From JAJYSO01 sp964579505 (GTDB taxonomy: Bacteria > Bacteroidota > Bacteroidia > Flavobacteriales > Flavobacteriaceae), in the NCBI GenBank assembly GCA_964579505.1, contig CAZOGC010000013.1, positions 4,808 through 68,807 on the forward strand: a stretch of 64,000 bases of DNA. Direction: 5' to 3'. The notes under the pieces were generated by a model, which had not been told where the DNA came from, ran no database searches, and was given only the letters and a program-made list of their open reading frames with translations. Made by a program: the position numbers and the translations under genes. Of this stretch, positions 57,061 to 64,000 are shown in pieces (within the stretch, counting starts at the first letter, position 1; each line of letters starts with the position of its first letter).

Positions 57061-58152
57061 ATGGAACAATTCATTGTATCAGCGCGAAAATACAGACCCA
57101 AAACTTTTGAGGATGTGGTTGGTCAAGAGGCTATTACCAACACGCTGTCTAATGCAATTGCTAACAATCACCTAGCACAAGCTTTGCTGTTTACCGGGCC
57201 GCGAGGAGTAGGAAAAACAACTTGCGCACGAATCCTAGCTAAAAAGATCAATCAACAAGGAGCAGAAAATTTAGCTGAAGAAGAAGATTTTGCTTTTAAT
57301 ATTTTTGAGCTAGATGCGGCTTCTAATAACAGCGTTGACGACATACGAGAATTAACAGACCAGGTGCGTATTCCCCCACAGGTGGGCCAATACAAAGTAT
57401 ATATTGTAGACGAGGTGCATATGCTTTCTTCAGCGGCTTTTAATGCTTTTTTAAAAACGCTGGAAGAACCTCCCAAACACGTTATCTTCATTTTGGCTAC
57501 GACAGAAAAGCATAAGATTATCCCTACGATCTTATCGCGTTGCCAAATTTTTGATTTTAAGCGAATTACGGTTTCTGATATAAAGAACTATTTAGCCAAA
57601 ATAGCGCGACAAGAAGGCGTACAGGCAGAAGATGATGCGTTGCATATAATTGCCCGAAAAGCAGATGGGGCAATGCGCGATGCCCTTTCTATCTACGATC
57701 GAGTGGTAAGTTTTAGTGGAAAAAATTTAACCCGAGAAGCCGTAACCGAAAACCTAAATGTTTTAGACTACGATGTCTTTTTTACAGCCACTGATCTTAT
57801 CTTAAAAAATGATATTCCGGGTGTACTGGTACAATTTAACGAAACGTTGGCCAAAGGGTTTGACGGGCAACATTTTATTGCCGGATTAGCCGCTCACTTT
57901 CGCGATTTATTAGTCTGTCAAAATAAAGAAACTATTCCGCTATTAGAAGTGGGAGAAGAAACTCAAACACGGTATTTAACCCAGAGTGAAAAAGCCGATA
58001 AACCCTTTCTACTTCAAGCTATTGAGCTAGCTAATACCTGTGATTTTAATTACAGGACCAGTCAAAACCAACGGTTACACGTAGAGTTGTGCTTAATGCA
58101 GTTAGCATCACTAACATTTGATACTAAAAAAAAAAGCCTAACGGGTTCATAA
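57061..58152 (+). CDS. dnaX: DNA polymerase III clamp-loader subunit, zero-frame product (gamma-like)
   Basis: The zero-frame product is 363 residues. It has Walker A GPRGVGKT (46-53), the DAASNNSVDDIRELTDQVRIPPQVGQYKVYIVDEVHMLS segment with Walker B, the SRC finger (LSRCQIFDFKRI) and clamp-loader domains II-III up to LMQLASLTF. The four zinc-module cysteines of E. coli DnaX are absent, as I recall for flavobacterial homologues. The frame ends at 58152 just after a run of ten A (58126-58135). Homologues continue with a FIIPA-type segment that appears here in the -1 frame, so this stop gives a gamma-length protein. Full length needs one extra A (or a -1 shift). Confidence 0.9.
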   Translation: MEQFIVSARKYRPKTFEDVVGQEAITNTLSNAIANNHLAQALLFTGPRGVGKTTCARILAKKINQQGAENLAEEEDFAFNIFELDAASNNSVDDIRELTDQVRIPPQVGQYKVYIVDEVHMLSSAAFNAFLKTLEEPPKHVIFILATTEKHKIIPTILSRCQIFDFKRITVSDIKNYLAKIARQEGVQAEDDALHIIARKADGAMRDALSIYDRVVSFSGKNLTREAVTENLNVLDYDVFFTATDLILKNDIPGVLVQFNETLAKGFDGQHFIAGLAAHFRDLLVCQNKETIPLLEVGEETQTRYLTQSEKADKPFLLQAIELANTCDFNYRTSQNQRLHVELCLMQLASLTFDTKKKSLTGS

Positions 58153-58169
58153 TTCCGGCTAGCTTTTTT
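58126..58169 (+). other. A10 slippery run and downstream complementary stem in dnaX
   Basis: Ten A (58126-58135) precede GC, read as AAA AAA AAA AGC in the zero frame. A -1 shift, or one added A in the mRNA, moves into the frame of the tail. AAAAAAGC (58130-58137) is exactly complementary to GCTTTTTT (58162-58169), so the run can lie in the 5' arm of a stem. Confidence 0.55.
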
Positions 58170-58778
58170 ATAGCTACTTCAGCAATTCCTTCCTCTAAAA
58201 AAATTAATAAGAAAGTAACCTCTCAAAAAGAAACGTCTAAACAAGCAGCTACTACGGCAAATGAGCCACCCCCTCCATCTATTGCACAATCTGACACCGT
58301 AAAAGACCTACTTTCAAACAAACGTGTATCTCGATTGTCATTAAAAAGTGTTGCCGAAAAACGCAGACTTAAGGCGGCACAACAAGAGAAAGAGAAGGAA
58401 GCTGAACACGAGGCTCATGAAGAGTTTACAGAAGCGCAAGTAGTAAAAGCTTGGGAAGAATACATCCAACAATTAAAGAAAAAAGGACGTAAAATATTGG
58501 CATCTATTCTCTCTACGGATAAGCCAAAAGTAGAAGAAACGGTCATAAAGATAATACTCCCTAACCAAACCATGAAAACAGAAGTTATGCACGAACAAAG
58601 TGCATTAATGGAGTATATTAGACAGCAGGTTAAAAATACGCACGTTACACTAGAAATAACGGTAAACAGAGAGGCCGAGAAAAAATATGCGTTTACCCCA
58701 CAAGAAAAATACGAAAAACTAAGAGAGAAAAACCCGTTGGTAGATAAACTGCGCAACACGTTTGAGTTAGACCTTTAA
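58134..58778 (+). CDS. dnaX: dnaX C-terminal (tau) region in the -1 frame
   Basis: The -1 frame is open from the slippage run (KPNGFIIPASFFIATSAIP) to the stop at 58778. Joined to the zero frame it gives 572 residues, the usual length of Bacteroidota DnaX. It begins with a Ser/Thr/Pro-rich linker, then a lysine/glutamate-rich helical segment (LKSVAEKRRLKAAQQEKEKEAEHEAHEE) and a compact C-terminal domain (EAQVVKAWEEYIQQLKKKGRKI). E. coli tau uses its C-terminal domains to hold DnaB and polymerase alpha. An in-frame ATG-like internal start (58335) would remove the first part. Translation in vivo depends on slippage, or on the true sequence having eleven A. Confidence 0.75.
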   Translation, partial: KPNGFIIPASFFIATSAIPSSKKINKKVTSQKETSKQAATTANEPPPPSIAQSDTVKDLLSNKRVSRLSLKSVAEKRRLKAAQQEKEKEAEHEAHEEFTEAQVVKAWEEYIQQLKKKGRKILASILSTDKPKVEETVIKIILPNQTMKTEVMHEQSALMEYIRQQVKNTHVTLEITVNREAEKKYAFTPQEKYEKLREKNPLVDKLRNTFELDL

Positions 58779-58800
58779 ATAACTTTATACCTTTTTTGAA

Positions 58801-59388
58801 ATGAGTATGTTAGGATTAAAATTACCTACTGACCCTCGATGGGCAGATGTGGCTTCAAAAAACTTAGAAGAGATATTAACAGACCATGCTTGGTGTGAAC
58901 AAAAAGCTGCTTCAACAGCTATTTCATTGCTTATTAATTATCCGGAGTATCCGGATTTAGTACGTGAGATGACCTTATTGGCCATGGAAGAGATGAGTCA
59001 TTTTAAATTAGTGCACGATCAAATAACCAAACGTGGACTTACATTAGGGTTTCACCGCGGAGATGAATATGTAAAAAAAGTATTACAGTTTTTTCCGAAG
59101 GGAGGAAGCCGTGAAACTAATTTAATTCACCGCTTGCTTTATGCTGCACTGATAGAAGCGCGGAGTTGCGAGCGTTTTAAACTATTTGCACAGGAATTAC
59201 AAGAAGAAGAACTCAGAACATTTTACCGCAAATTAATGGAGAGCGAAGCCGGGCATTATACCCTCTTTTTAAAATTTGCGCGTCAATATGGAAACCGGGA
59301 AGAAGTAGATAAAAAATGGCATGCATTGCTGACGTATGAAGCTGAAATTATGCAACGCTTTAGTGAAGGAACCGGTATTCACAGCTAA
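58801..59388 (+). CDS. miaE: tRNA-(ms2io6A) hydroxylase
   Basis: The 195-residue di-iron protein hydroxylates the modified adenosine 37 of tRNA. Two E-x-x-H motifs are visible: EEMSHF (Glu64, His67) and ESEAGHY (Glu149, His152), with EARSCERF between them. The length is typical for MiaE. It lies 22 bp after dnaX and 18 bp before the Lrp-type gene. Confidence 0.92.
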   Translation: MSMLGLKLPTDPRWADVASKNLEEILTDHAWCEQKAASTAISLLINYPEYPDLVREMTLLAMEEMSHFKLVHDQITKRGLTLGFHRGDEYVKKVLQFFPKGGSRETNLIHRLLYAALIEARSCERFKLFAQELQEEELRTFYRKLMESEAGHYTLFLKFARQYGNREEVDKKWHALLTYEAEIMQRFSEGTGIHS

Positions 59389-59406
59389 CTCTGTAAATTT
59401 AAACGT

Positions 59407-59883
59407 ATGAAACTCGACGATAAAAATCGACATATCCTTGAAATTATTCAACAAGATGCTAAATTATCTGTTAAAGAAATAGCTTCGCGTATCAAGCTTT
59501 CCTTTACACCTACTTATGAGCGTATTAAAAATATGGAGGAAGCAGGAATTATTAAAAAATATATTGCCTTAGTAGATCGTCAAAAGGTGGGTATGAAAGT
59601 AGCTGCTTTTTGCAATGTCACCCTAAAAGAACAATCTAAAGAAGCACTGATGCTTTTTGAACAAGAAGTTCAGAAAATTCCTGAGGTTATGGAAACCATT
59701 AGTGTGTCAGGAACTTATGATTATATGCTGCGTATTTTAGCGCCTGATATTGAAAGTTACAACAAATTTGTGGTTGATGTTATTGCTAACATTCCGAATA
59801 TTGGGCAATACCACAGCAACATTATTATGTCTGAAGTTAAAAAAGAAACGGCCGTCAAAATTCCTAATCCTGACGACCTGTAA
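59407..59883 (+). CDS. Lrp/AsnC-family transcriptional regulator
   Basis: The 158-residue protein has the winged-helix N-terminus (LDDKNRHILEIIQQDAKLSVKEIASRIKLSFTPTYERIKNMEEAGIIKKY) and an AsnC/RAM ligand-binding domain ending GQYHSNIIMSEVK. Target amino acid and genes are unknown. It is convergent with argH, with only 15 bp between stops, so it does not obviously control the arginine genes. It may be read together with miaE. Confidence 0.9.
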   Translation: MKLDDKNRHILEIIQQDAKLSVKEIASRIKLSFTPTYERIKNMEEAGIIKKYIALVDRQKVGMKVAAFCNVTLKEQSKEALMLFEQEVQKIPEVMETISVSGTYDYMLRILAPDIESYNKFVVDVIANIPNIGQYHSNIIMSEVKKETAVKIPNPDDL

Positions 59884-59898
59884 CGCTTTAATTTATAG

Positions 59899-61206
59899 TT
59901 AGGCGATTTGGTGATATACCTTATCAAACGCAGTTTTGATTTGCGCGGTCGCTAAATTGCCTATACTTCCTAAATGCGTGTGTTGCACTGCCCTATCGGC
60001 TTTAAATTGACCATTTTCAATTTCTAAACCGATTTTCTTATACGCCTCGCGGAATGGTAAGCCATTCAACACCGCTTTATTTACCGATTCTACACTGAAT
60101 AAATAATCGTATTTAGCATCTTCTAATACCTTGTCTTTTACTTGAATATGATGCAACATAAAGGTGGCCATTTCTAAGCAATCCTTCAACATTGCGATAC
60201 CCGGAAACAACACTTCTTTAGTCAATTGTAATTCGCGGTGATAACCGGAAGGTAAATTGGTTAACAGCATAGCCAATTCATTTGATACAGACTGAATGCG
60301 ATTACATTTGCCTCTGATTAACTCAAAAACATCCGGATTTTTTTTGTGAGGCATAATAGAACTTCCAGTGGTCAAGGCATCCGGAAATTTTATAAATCCA
60401 AAATTCTGATTCATATACAAACACACATCAAAGGCAAATTTGCCGAGTGTGCTCGCGATATTGGCAATGGCCATTCCTAAGATTTTCTCCGTCTTCCCTC
60501 TAGTCATTTGGGCGTAAACCACGTTGTAATTTAAATCGGAAAACCCCAAAGATTTAGTGGTCATTTCACGATCAATTGGAAATGAAGAACCATAGCCGGC
60601 GGCTGAACCCAACGGATTTTTATCAGCCACTTTATAAGCCGCTAACAACACTTCTAAATCGTCAACCAAGGCTTCTGCATAAGCACCAAACCACAACCCA
60701 AATGATGAAGGCATAGCGATTTGCAGATGCGTATAACCTGGAATTAGTTTGTCTTTATGTGCTTCACTCAACTTTTGTAATTGCTCAAAAAACGCCTTCA
60801 CATCGGTGGCTATATCTACTGTTTCTTGCTTTAAGTACAGTTTTAAATCGACTAACACCTGATCGTTTCGCGAACGCGCACTATGGATTTTTTTGCCCAC
60901 ATTACCTAATTTCTTAGTCAAATTAAATTCGACTTGAGAATGTACATCTTCAATATCATTTTCAATTACAAATTCTCCGGCTTTTACCTCATCAAGCATT
61001 AACAAGAGTTCTTTTTTGATAGCCTCCCACTCTTCTTTTTCTAACAAGCCTACAGTTGACAGCATTTCGGCGTGAGCCAAATTACCTTTAATATCTTGCT
61101 CAGCAATCAGCAAATCAAAATCGCGATCATTGCCTACGGTAAATTTTTCAACAATAGCAATTAAATCAGCTTCGGCTTGATTGGTTTTCTTTTCCCAAAG
61201 TTTCAT
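59899..61206 (-). CDS. argH: argininosuccinate lyase
   Basis: The 435-residue enzyme splits argininosuccinate to arginine and fumarate. It has the superfamily signature TGSSIMPHKKNPDVFELIRGKC and the substrate-binding SARSRNDQVLVDLKLYL, PGYTHLQIAMPSSFG and GSAAGYGSSFPID. The length is normal. It is the last gene of the right-to-left arginine run argF'-argB-argE-argH (gap to argE 15 bp). Confidence 0.97.
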   Translation of the reverse strand: MKLWEKKTNQAEADLIAIVEKFTVGNDRDFDLLIAEQDIKGNLAHAEMLSTVGLLEKEEWEAIKKELLLMLDEVKAGEFVIENDIEDVHSQVEFNLTKKLGNVGKKIHSARSRNDQVLVDLKLYLKQETVDIATDVKAFFEQLQKLSEAHKDKLIPGYTHLQIAMPSSFGLWFGAYAEALVDDLEVLLAAYKVADKNPLGSAAGYGSSFPIDREMTTKSLGFSDLNYNVVYAQMTRGKTEKILGMAIANIASTLGKFAFDVCLYMNQNFGFIKFPDALTTGSSIMPHKKNPDVFELIRGKCNRIQSVSNELAMLLTNLPSGYHRELQLTKEVLFPGIAMLKDCLEMATFMLHHIQVKDKVLEDAKYDYLFSVESVNKAVLNGLPFREAYKKIGLEIENGQFKADRAVQHTHLGSIGNLATAQIKTAFDKVYHQIA

Positions 61207-61221
61207 AAACTCAGTTTTATC

Positions 61222-62280
61222 TTAATACATAATTTCTTCTAAAATAGCGATGTACAATTGGATGCCTTCCTTGATTTCTTCGCTATAAATAAATTCATCA
61301 GCGCTGTGTGAACGCGTTGAGAGACCCGGCCCCATTTTTAAAGAGGTAAACGGAATCAAGGCTTGATCTGAACTGGTTGGCGAGCCATAACACGTGCGCC
61401 CCAGTTTTTTTCCGGCCTGCACAAAAGGATGCGCTTCAGGAATGGAAGACGAATTTCGACGTAAATTACGCGCCACCACCTCTGCTTGCAAGTTGGCTTG
61501 AACGGTATCAAACACCTCTTGAGTAGAATATTGTTCTGTCACTCTGGCATCAATTACAAAATGACAATCAGCCGGCACTTGATTGTGCAATTCTCCGGCA
61601 TTGATTACGGTGGTGGTCAATTTGACTTCGCCTAACCAAGGGGATACTTTTGGAAATTTGTAATTTTCAACCCATTGAATATCCTTAATCGCTTTGTAAA
61701 TAGCATTGTCATCATTAGGATGAGCGGCGTGCGAGGGCGTTCCGGTCACCGTACAATCCATCACTAAGAGTGCTTTTTCGGCTATCGCCATTTGCATTTG
61801 GGTAGGTTCGCCAACAATAGCAAAATCAATATTTCCCAAATGTTTTAAAATCGAAGAAACGCCGTTAACTCCCGAAATTTCCTCTTCGGCAGTAGCGGTT
61901 AAAATGATATTGTACTTTAAGTCCGTTCGCTCATAAAAATACAAGAATGTCATTATAAGCGACACCAAAGCGCCACCGGCATCATTGCTGCCTAAACCAT
62001 ATAATTTGCCGTCTTTTTCAAAAGCTTGAAACGGATCATTGGTATAACTGTGATTAGGTTTTACCGTGTCGTGATGTGAGTTAAAAAGAATAGTCGGTTT
62101 AGCCAGGTCAAAATGTTTGTTTTTAGCCCAGATATTATTTTGTTCACGCTCCCATTTCACTCCGTTTTCAGATAAAAAATCGGTGATAATCTGTGCTGTT
62201 TTATCTTCATCCTTACTAAATGAAGGCGTTTGAATGAGCTGTTTTAATAAGCTTAATGCTTTTTGATATAAGGTATCCAC
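61222..62280 (-). CDS. argE: N-acyl-ornithine deacetylase (ArgE-like, M20 family)
   Basis: The 352-residue M20 metallopeptidase has zinc ligands in NSHHDTV, GSNDAGGALVS, the general-base region TATAEEEISG and VGEPTQM. Context between argB and argH points to removal of the N-acyl group in arginine synthesis. In Bacteroidota that group is likely succinyl as well as or instead of acetyl, because the carbamoyltransferase is of the ArgF' type. The exact acyl specificity is inference. Confidence 0.9.
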   Translation of the reverse strand: MDTLYQKALSLLKQLIQTPSFSKDEDKTAQIITDFLSENGVKWEREQNNIWAKNKHFDLAKPTILFNSHHDTVKPNHSYTNDPFQAFEKDGKLYGLGSNDAGGALVSLIMTFLYFYERTDLKYNIILTATAEEEISGVNGVSSILKHLGNIDFAIVGEPTQMQMAIAEKALLVMDCTVTGTPSHAAHPNDDNAIYKAIKDIQWVENYKFPKVSPWLGEVKLTTTVINAGELHNQVPADCHFVIDARVTEQYSTQEVFDTVQANLQAEVVARNLRRNSSSIPEAHPFVQAGKKLGRTCYGSPTSSDQALIPFTSLKMGPGLSTRSHSADEFIYSEEIKEGIQLYIAILEEIMY

Positions 62281-62284
62281 TGGT

Positions 62285-63082
62285 TTAAGCTATGATTTTG
62301 GTTCCATAATGTGATTGGGTTAAAACTCTAGACAATACATCTTCAGCTTGCAAAATGTAAACGGCCTCAGCACCGTGATTAACGGCAAAAAACGCATTGT
62401 CAAGTTTGGGCAACATTCCTTTAAAGATGATGTTATCAGCTTTGAGTTGTGCGTAAGTGTCAGGCGTAATTTTAGTAATGACAGAATTATCGTCATCAAC
62501 CGAACGCAGAACACCTTTTTTCTCAAAACAATAGTTGAGTTGAACGGCATAATCTTCACTCATTGCTGCAGCGATAACAGCTGCCATCGTATCGGCATTG
62601 GTGTTGAGCAATTGTCCCTTAGCATCGTGTGTCAAAGCACAAAAAACAGGCGTAAATCCGGCATCGAGTAATTTTTTAATCGACTGATTATTCACCGATT
62701 TTACATCGCCTACAAATCCGTAATCGATTGGATTTACAGGGCGTTTATCAGCAATCACTGTATTGGCATCAGCGCCTGATAGGCCGATGGCCAACACCTC
62801 TTGGGCCGCTAATGCCGCCACAATATTTTTGTTGATTAAGCCGCCATATACCATTGTGATTAATTTTAAAGTTTCGGCATTTGTCACGCGTCGACCATCA
62901 ATCATTTCTTGAGGTAACTGCATTTGGTTAGCTAATTCGGTTGCAGTTTTTCCTCCCCCGTGTACTAATAATTTAGGCGCATTAATCTGTGCAAAATCTG
63001 CCAAAAATTGTTGGAGTTTAGTGGGATTATCAATGATATTCCCTCCTATTTTAATGATATGTAGCGGCTTTTTATCAGTCAT
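62285..63082 (-). CDS. argB: acetylglutamate/N-acylglutamate kinase
   Basis: The 265-residue amino-acid kinase-fold enzyme phosphorylates the N-acylated glutamate. It has IKIGGNIIDNP, LVHGGGKTATELANQM, DGRRVTNAETLKLITMVYGG and NADTMAAVIAAAM. In this phylum the substrate may be N-succinyl- rather than N-acetylglutamate. The gene is 4 bp from argE, so the two are tightly coupled, and 355 bp from argF'. Confidence 0.93.
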   Translation of the reverse strand: MTDKKPLHIIKIGGNIIDNPTKLQQFLADFAQINAPKLLVHGGGKTATELANQMQLPQEMIDGRRVTNAETLKLITMVYGGLINKNIVAALAAQEVLAIGLSGADANTVIADKRPVNPIDYGFVGDVKSVNNQSIKKLLDAGFTPVFCALTHDAKGQLLNTNADTMAAVIAAAMSEDYAVQLNYCFEKKGVLRSVDDDNSVITKITPDTYAQLKADNIIFKGMLPKLDNAFFAVNHGAEAVYILQAEDVLSRVLTQSHYGTKIIA

Positions 63083-63437
63083 AATTATAAATTTGGGATC
63101 ATTTCTGTCCTAAATGTTTATGTTGTTCATTTTTTCCATTGATGAAAAAACGAACCAAAAAAATCTAGGCTTACGAAACTATATCTAAATTTATCGTTCA
63201 ACACCTAAATTTTAGGAACTCGCTACTGAAATTCAGATCAGTATAAAAATACATCCAGCTCGAACAGCCTAAAATTTTACGGTATTTTCACTTCAAATTT
63301 TACGATAAATTTTCGATAGGCCAAAAAAGTAAAAATTTTTAAAAACAGTATCTTCAATACTAAAATCACTCAATAACAAAGTATACAAGGGTTTTACAGA
63401 AATTTCTGAAAAACGTTTTAGACACTATTGATTTGGG
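63083..63437. other. gene-free AT-rich spacer between argF' and argB
   Basis: I see no gene in this 355-bp stretch. It holds repeated AT words: CCTAAATTTTAGG (near 63206), GCCTAAAATTTTACGG and AAATTTTACGATAAATTTTCG. These could be regulator half-sites or only biased sequence. No exact -7 element for argB was found. Confidence 0.4.
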
Positions 63438-64000
63438 TTACAACATATTTTTTAAAACCCATTGGGCAGCAATTAAACGGTTGGCTGCTTGATCGTAAAT
63501 TAAGGCTTGGTCACTATCGAGTACCTCATCGCTAATCACCACATTACGACGAACCGGCAAGCAGTGCATCACCTTGGCATTGTTGGTAGGCTTTAACTTA
63601 TCTAAAGTCAACATCCATTCATCTTCGACCGCCGGTGTTGCGCCGTAATCTTCAAAAGAAGACCAGTTTTTTACATAAATAAAATCAGCGTCTTTTAAAG
63701 CTTCGTCTTGGTTGTGTGTAACGGCTAATCCCTCAGTAAACTCAGGATTTAAATCATAGCCTTCGGGGTTAGTCACCACCATGTCAGCATCGATTTCCTT
63801 TACCCATTCACAAAACGAATTAGCCACTGAATGCGCAATAGGTTTAACGTGCGGCGCCCAAGTCAATACAATTTTGGGTTTGGTTGATTTGTGCCAATGC
63901 TCTTTAATGGTTAACATATCTGTCATACTTTGCAGCGGATGACGTGTGGCTGATTCCATAGAAATTACCGGCACTGTGGCGTGTTCAATAAATTGTTTAA
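63438..64000 (-). CDS. argF': N-succinylornithine/N-acetylornithine carbamoyltransferase, C-terminal part (start outside window)
   Basis: The frame is open through the right edge (QFIEHATVPVISMESATRH continues upstream of the first ATG), so the N-terminus is missing. The present ~187 residues have VPVISMESATRHPLQSMTDMLTI and the HCLPVRRNVV loop. The latter distinguishes N-acyl-ornithine carbamoyltransferases from ordinary ArgF, which has HCLPAF-type sequences. It carbamoylates the N-acylated ornithine. The acyl group (succinyl or acetyl) depends on a residue in the missing half. Confidence 0.9.
   Translation of the reverse strand, partial: KQFIEHATVPVISMESATRHPLQSMTDMLTIKEHWHKSTKPKIVLTWAPHVKPIAHSVANSFCEWVKEIDADMVVTNPEGYDLNPEFTEGLAVTHNQDEALKDADFIYVKNWSSFEDYGATPAVEDEWMLTLDKLKPTNNAKVMHCLPVRRNVVISDEVLDSDQALIYDQAANRLIAAQWVLKNML

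Noticed and set aside
58335..58778. Independent gene for a lysine-rich helical protein after dnaX
   Set aside because: The frame is open back to the A10 run and supplies the missing C-terminal part of DnaX, so it is not a separate gene.

Overview
The window looks like chromosomal DNA of a marine-type Flavobacteriaceae (Bacteroidota). The DNA is AT-rich. Many genes are preceded by the Bacteroidota -7 promoter element TAnnTTTG and have little or no Shine-Dalgarno sequence. Bacteroidota-specific families are common: carboxypeptidase-regulatory-domain TonB receptors, DUF3078, DUF4197, DUF4251, DUF3822, an OmpA protein with a CnaB-like segment, and an ArgF'-type carbamoyltransferase. I saw no tRNA, rRNA, CRISPR array, transposase or phage gene.

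Layout. 1-8 kb: end of an OmpA-domain envelope protein, a small membrane protein whose inverted, frameshifted paralogue lies 6.5 kb away, a UPF0182 membrane protein, DUF3078 and uvrB. 8-16 kb: a DoxX-like protein, an outer-membrane receptor divergent from a LytS/LytTR two-component pair, DUF4197 and a CocE-type secreted hydrolase. 16.4-23.1 kb: a phenylacetate catabolic cluster, tetR-paaE-paaA-paaB-paaC-paaD-paaG-paaH, with a perfect 18-bp palindrome over the paaE promoter; kdsB follows. 23.9-26.2 kb: a small accessory island of unrelated genes separated by shared boundary repeats. 26-35 kb: DUF4251, a GltB-domain protein, DUF3817, a thioesterase, SDR, deaminase, CopD-like, NhaA and a TonB receptor. 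35-48 kb: lipA-gap, hutH, nnrDE, gcvT, an epimerase, a second phenylacetate locus (paaJ-like thiolase and paaI), a helicase, DUF3822-rsmD and a bPH protein. 48-64 kb: a FUSC protein-menD, recN, pcm, smpB, a Bcr/CflA transporter, dnaX, miaE, an Lrp/AsnC regulator and the arginine genes argF'-argB-argE-argH, with argF' cut by the right edge.

How the genes fit together. PaaA/B/C/E with PaaD form the ring epoxidase of the aerobic CoA-linked phenylacetate route, and PaaG and PaaH carry out later steps. PaaJ and PaaI sit about 20 kb away. PaaK, PaaZ and PaaF were not found in the window. The arginine genes are transcribed right to left and run from carbamoylation to argininosuccinate cleavage.

The most notable signals are: (1) dnaX is broken at a run of ten A residues and continues in the -1 frame, consistent with slippage producing short and long subunits or with a homopolymer error; (2) a cassette-like island bounded by ~87-bp direct repeats; (3) a TetR-type palindrome overlapping the paa promoter; (4) 21-bp-spaced direct repeats between the LytTR operon and a divergent receptor; (5) a terminator-like hairpin between the promoter and start codon of the MFS transporter.
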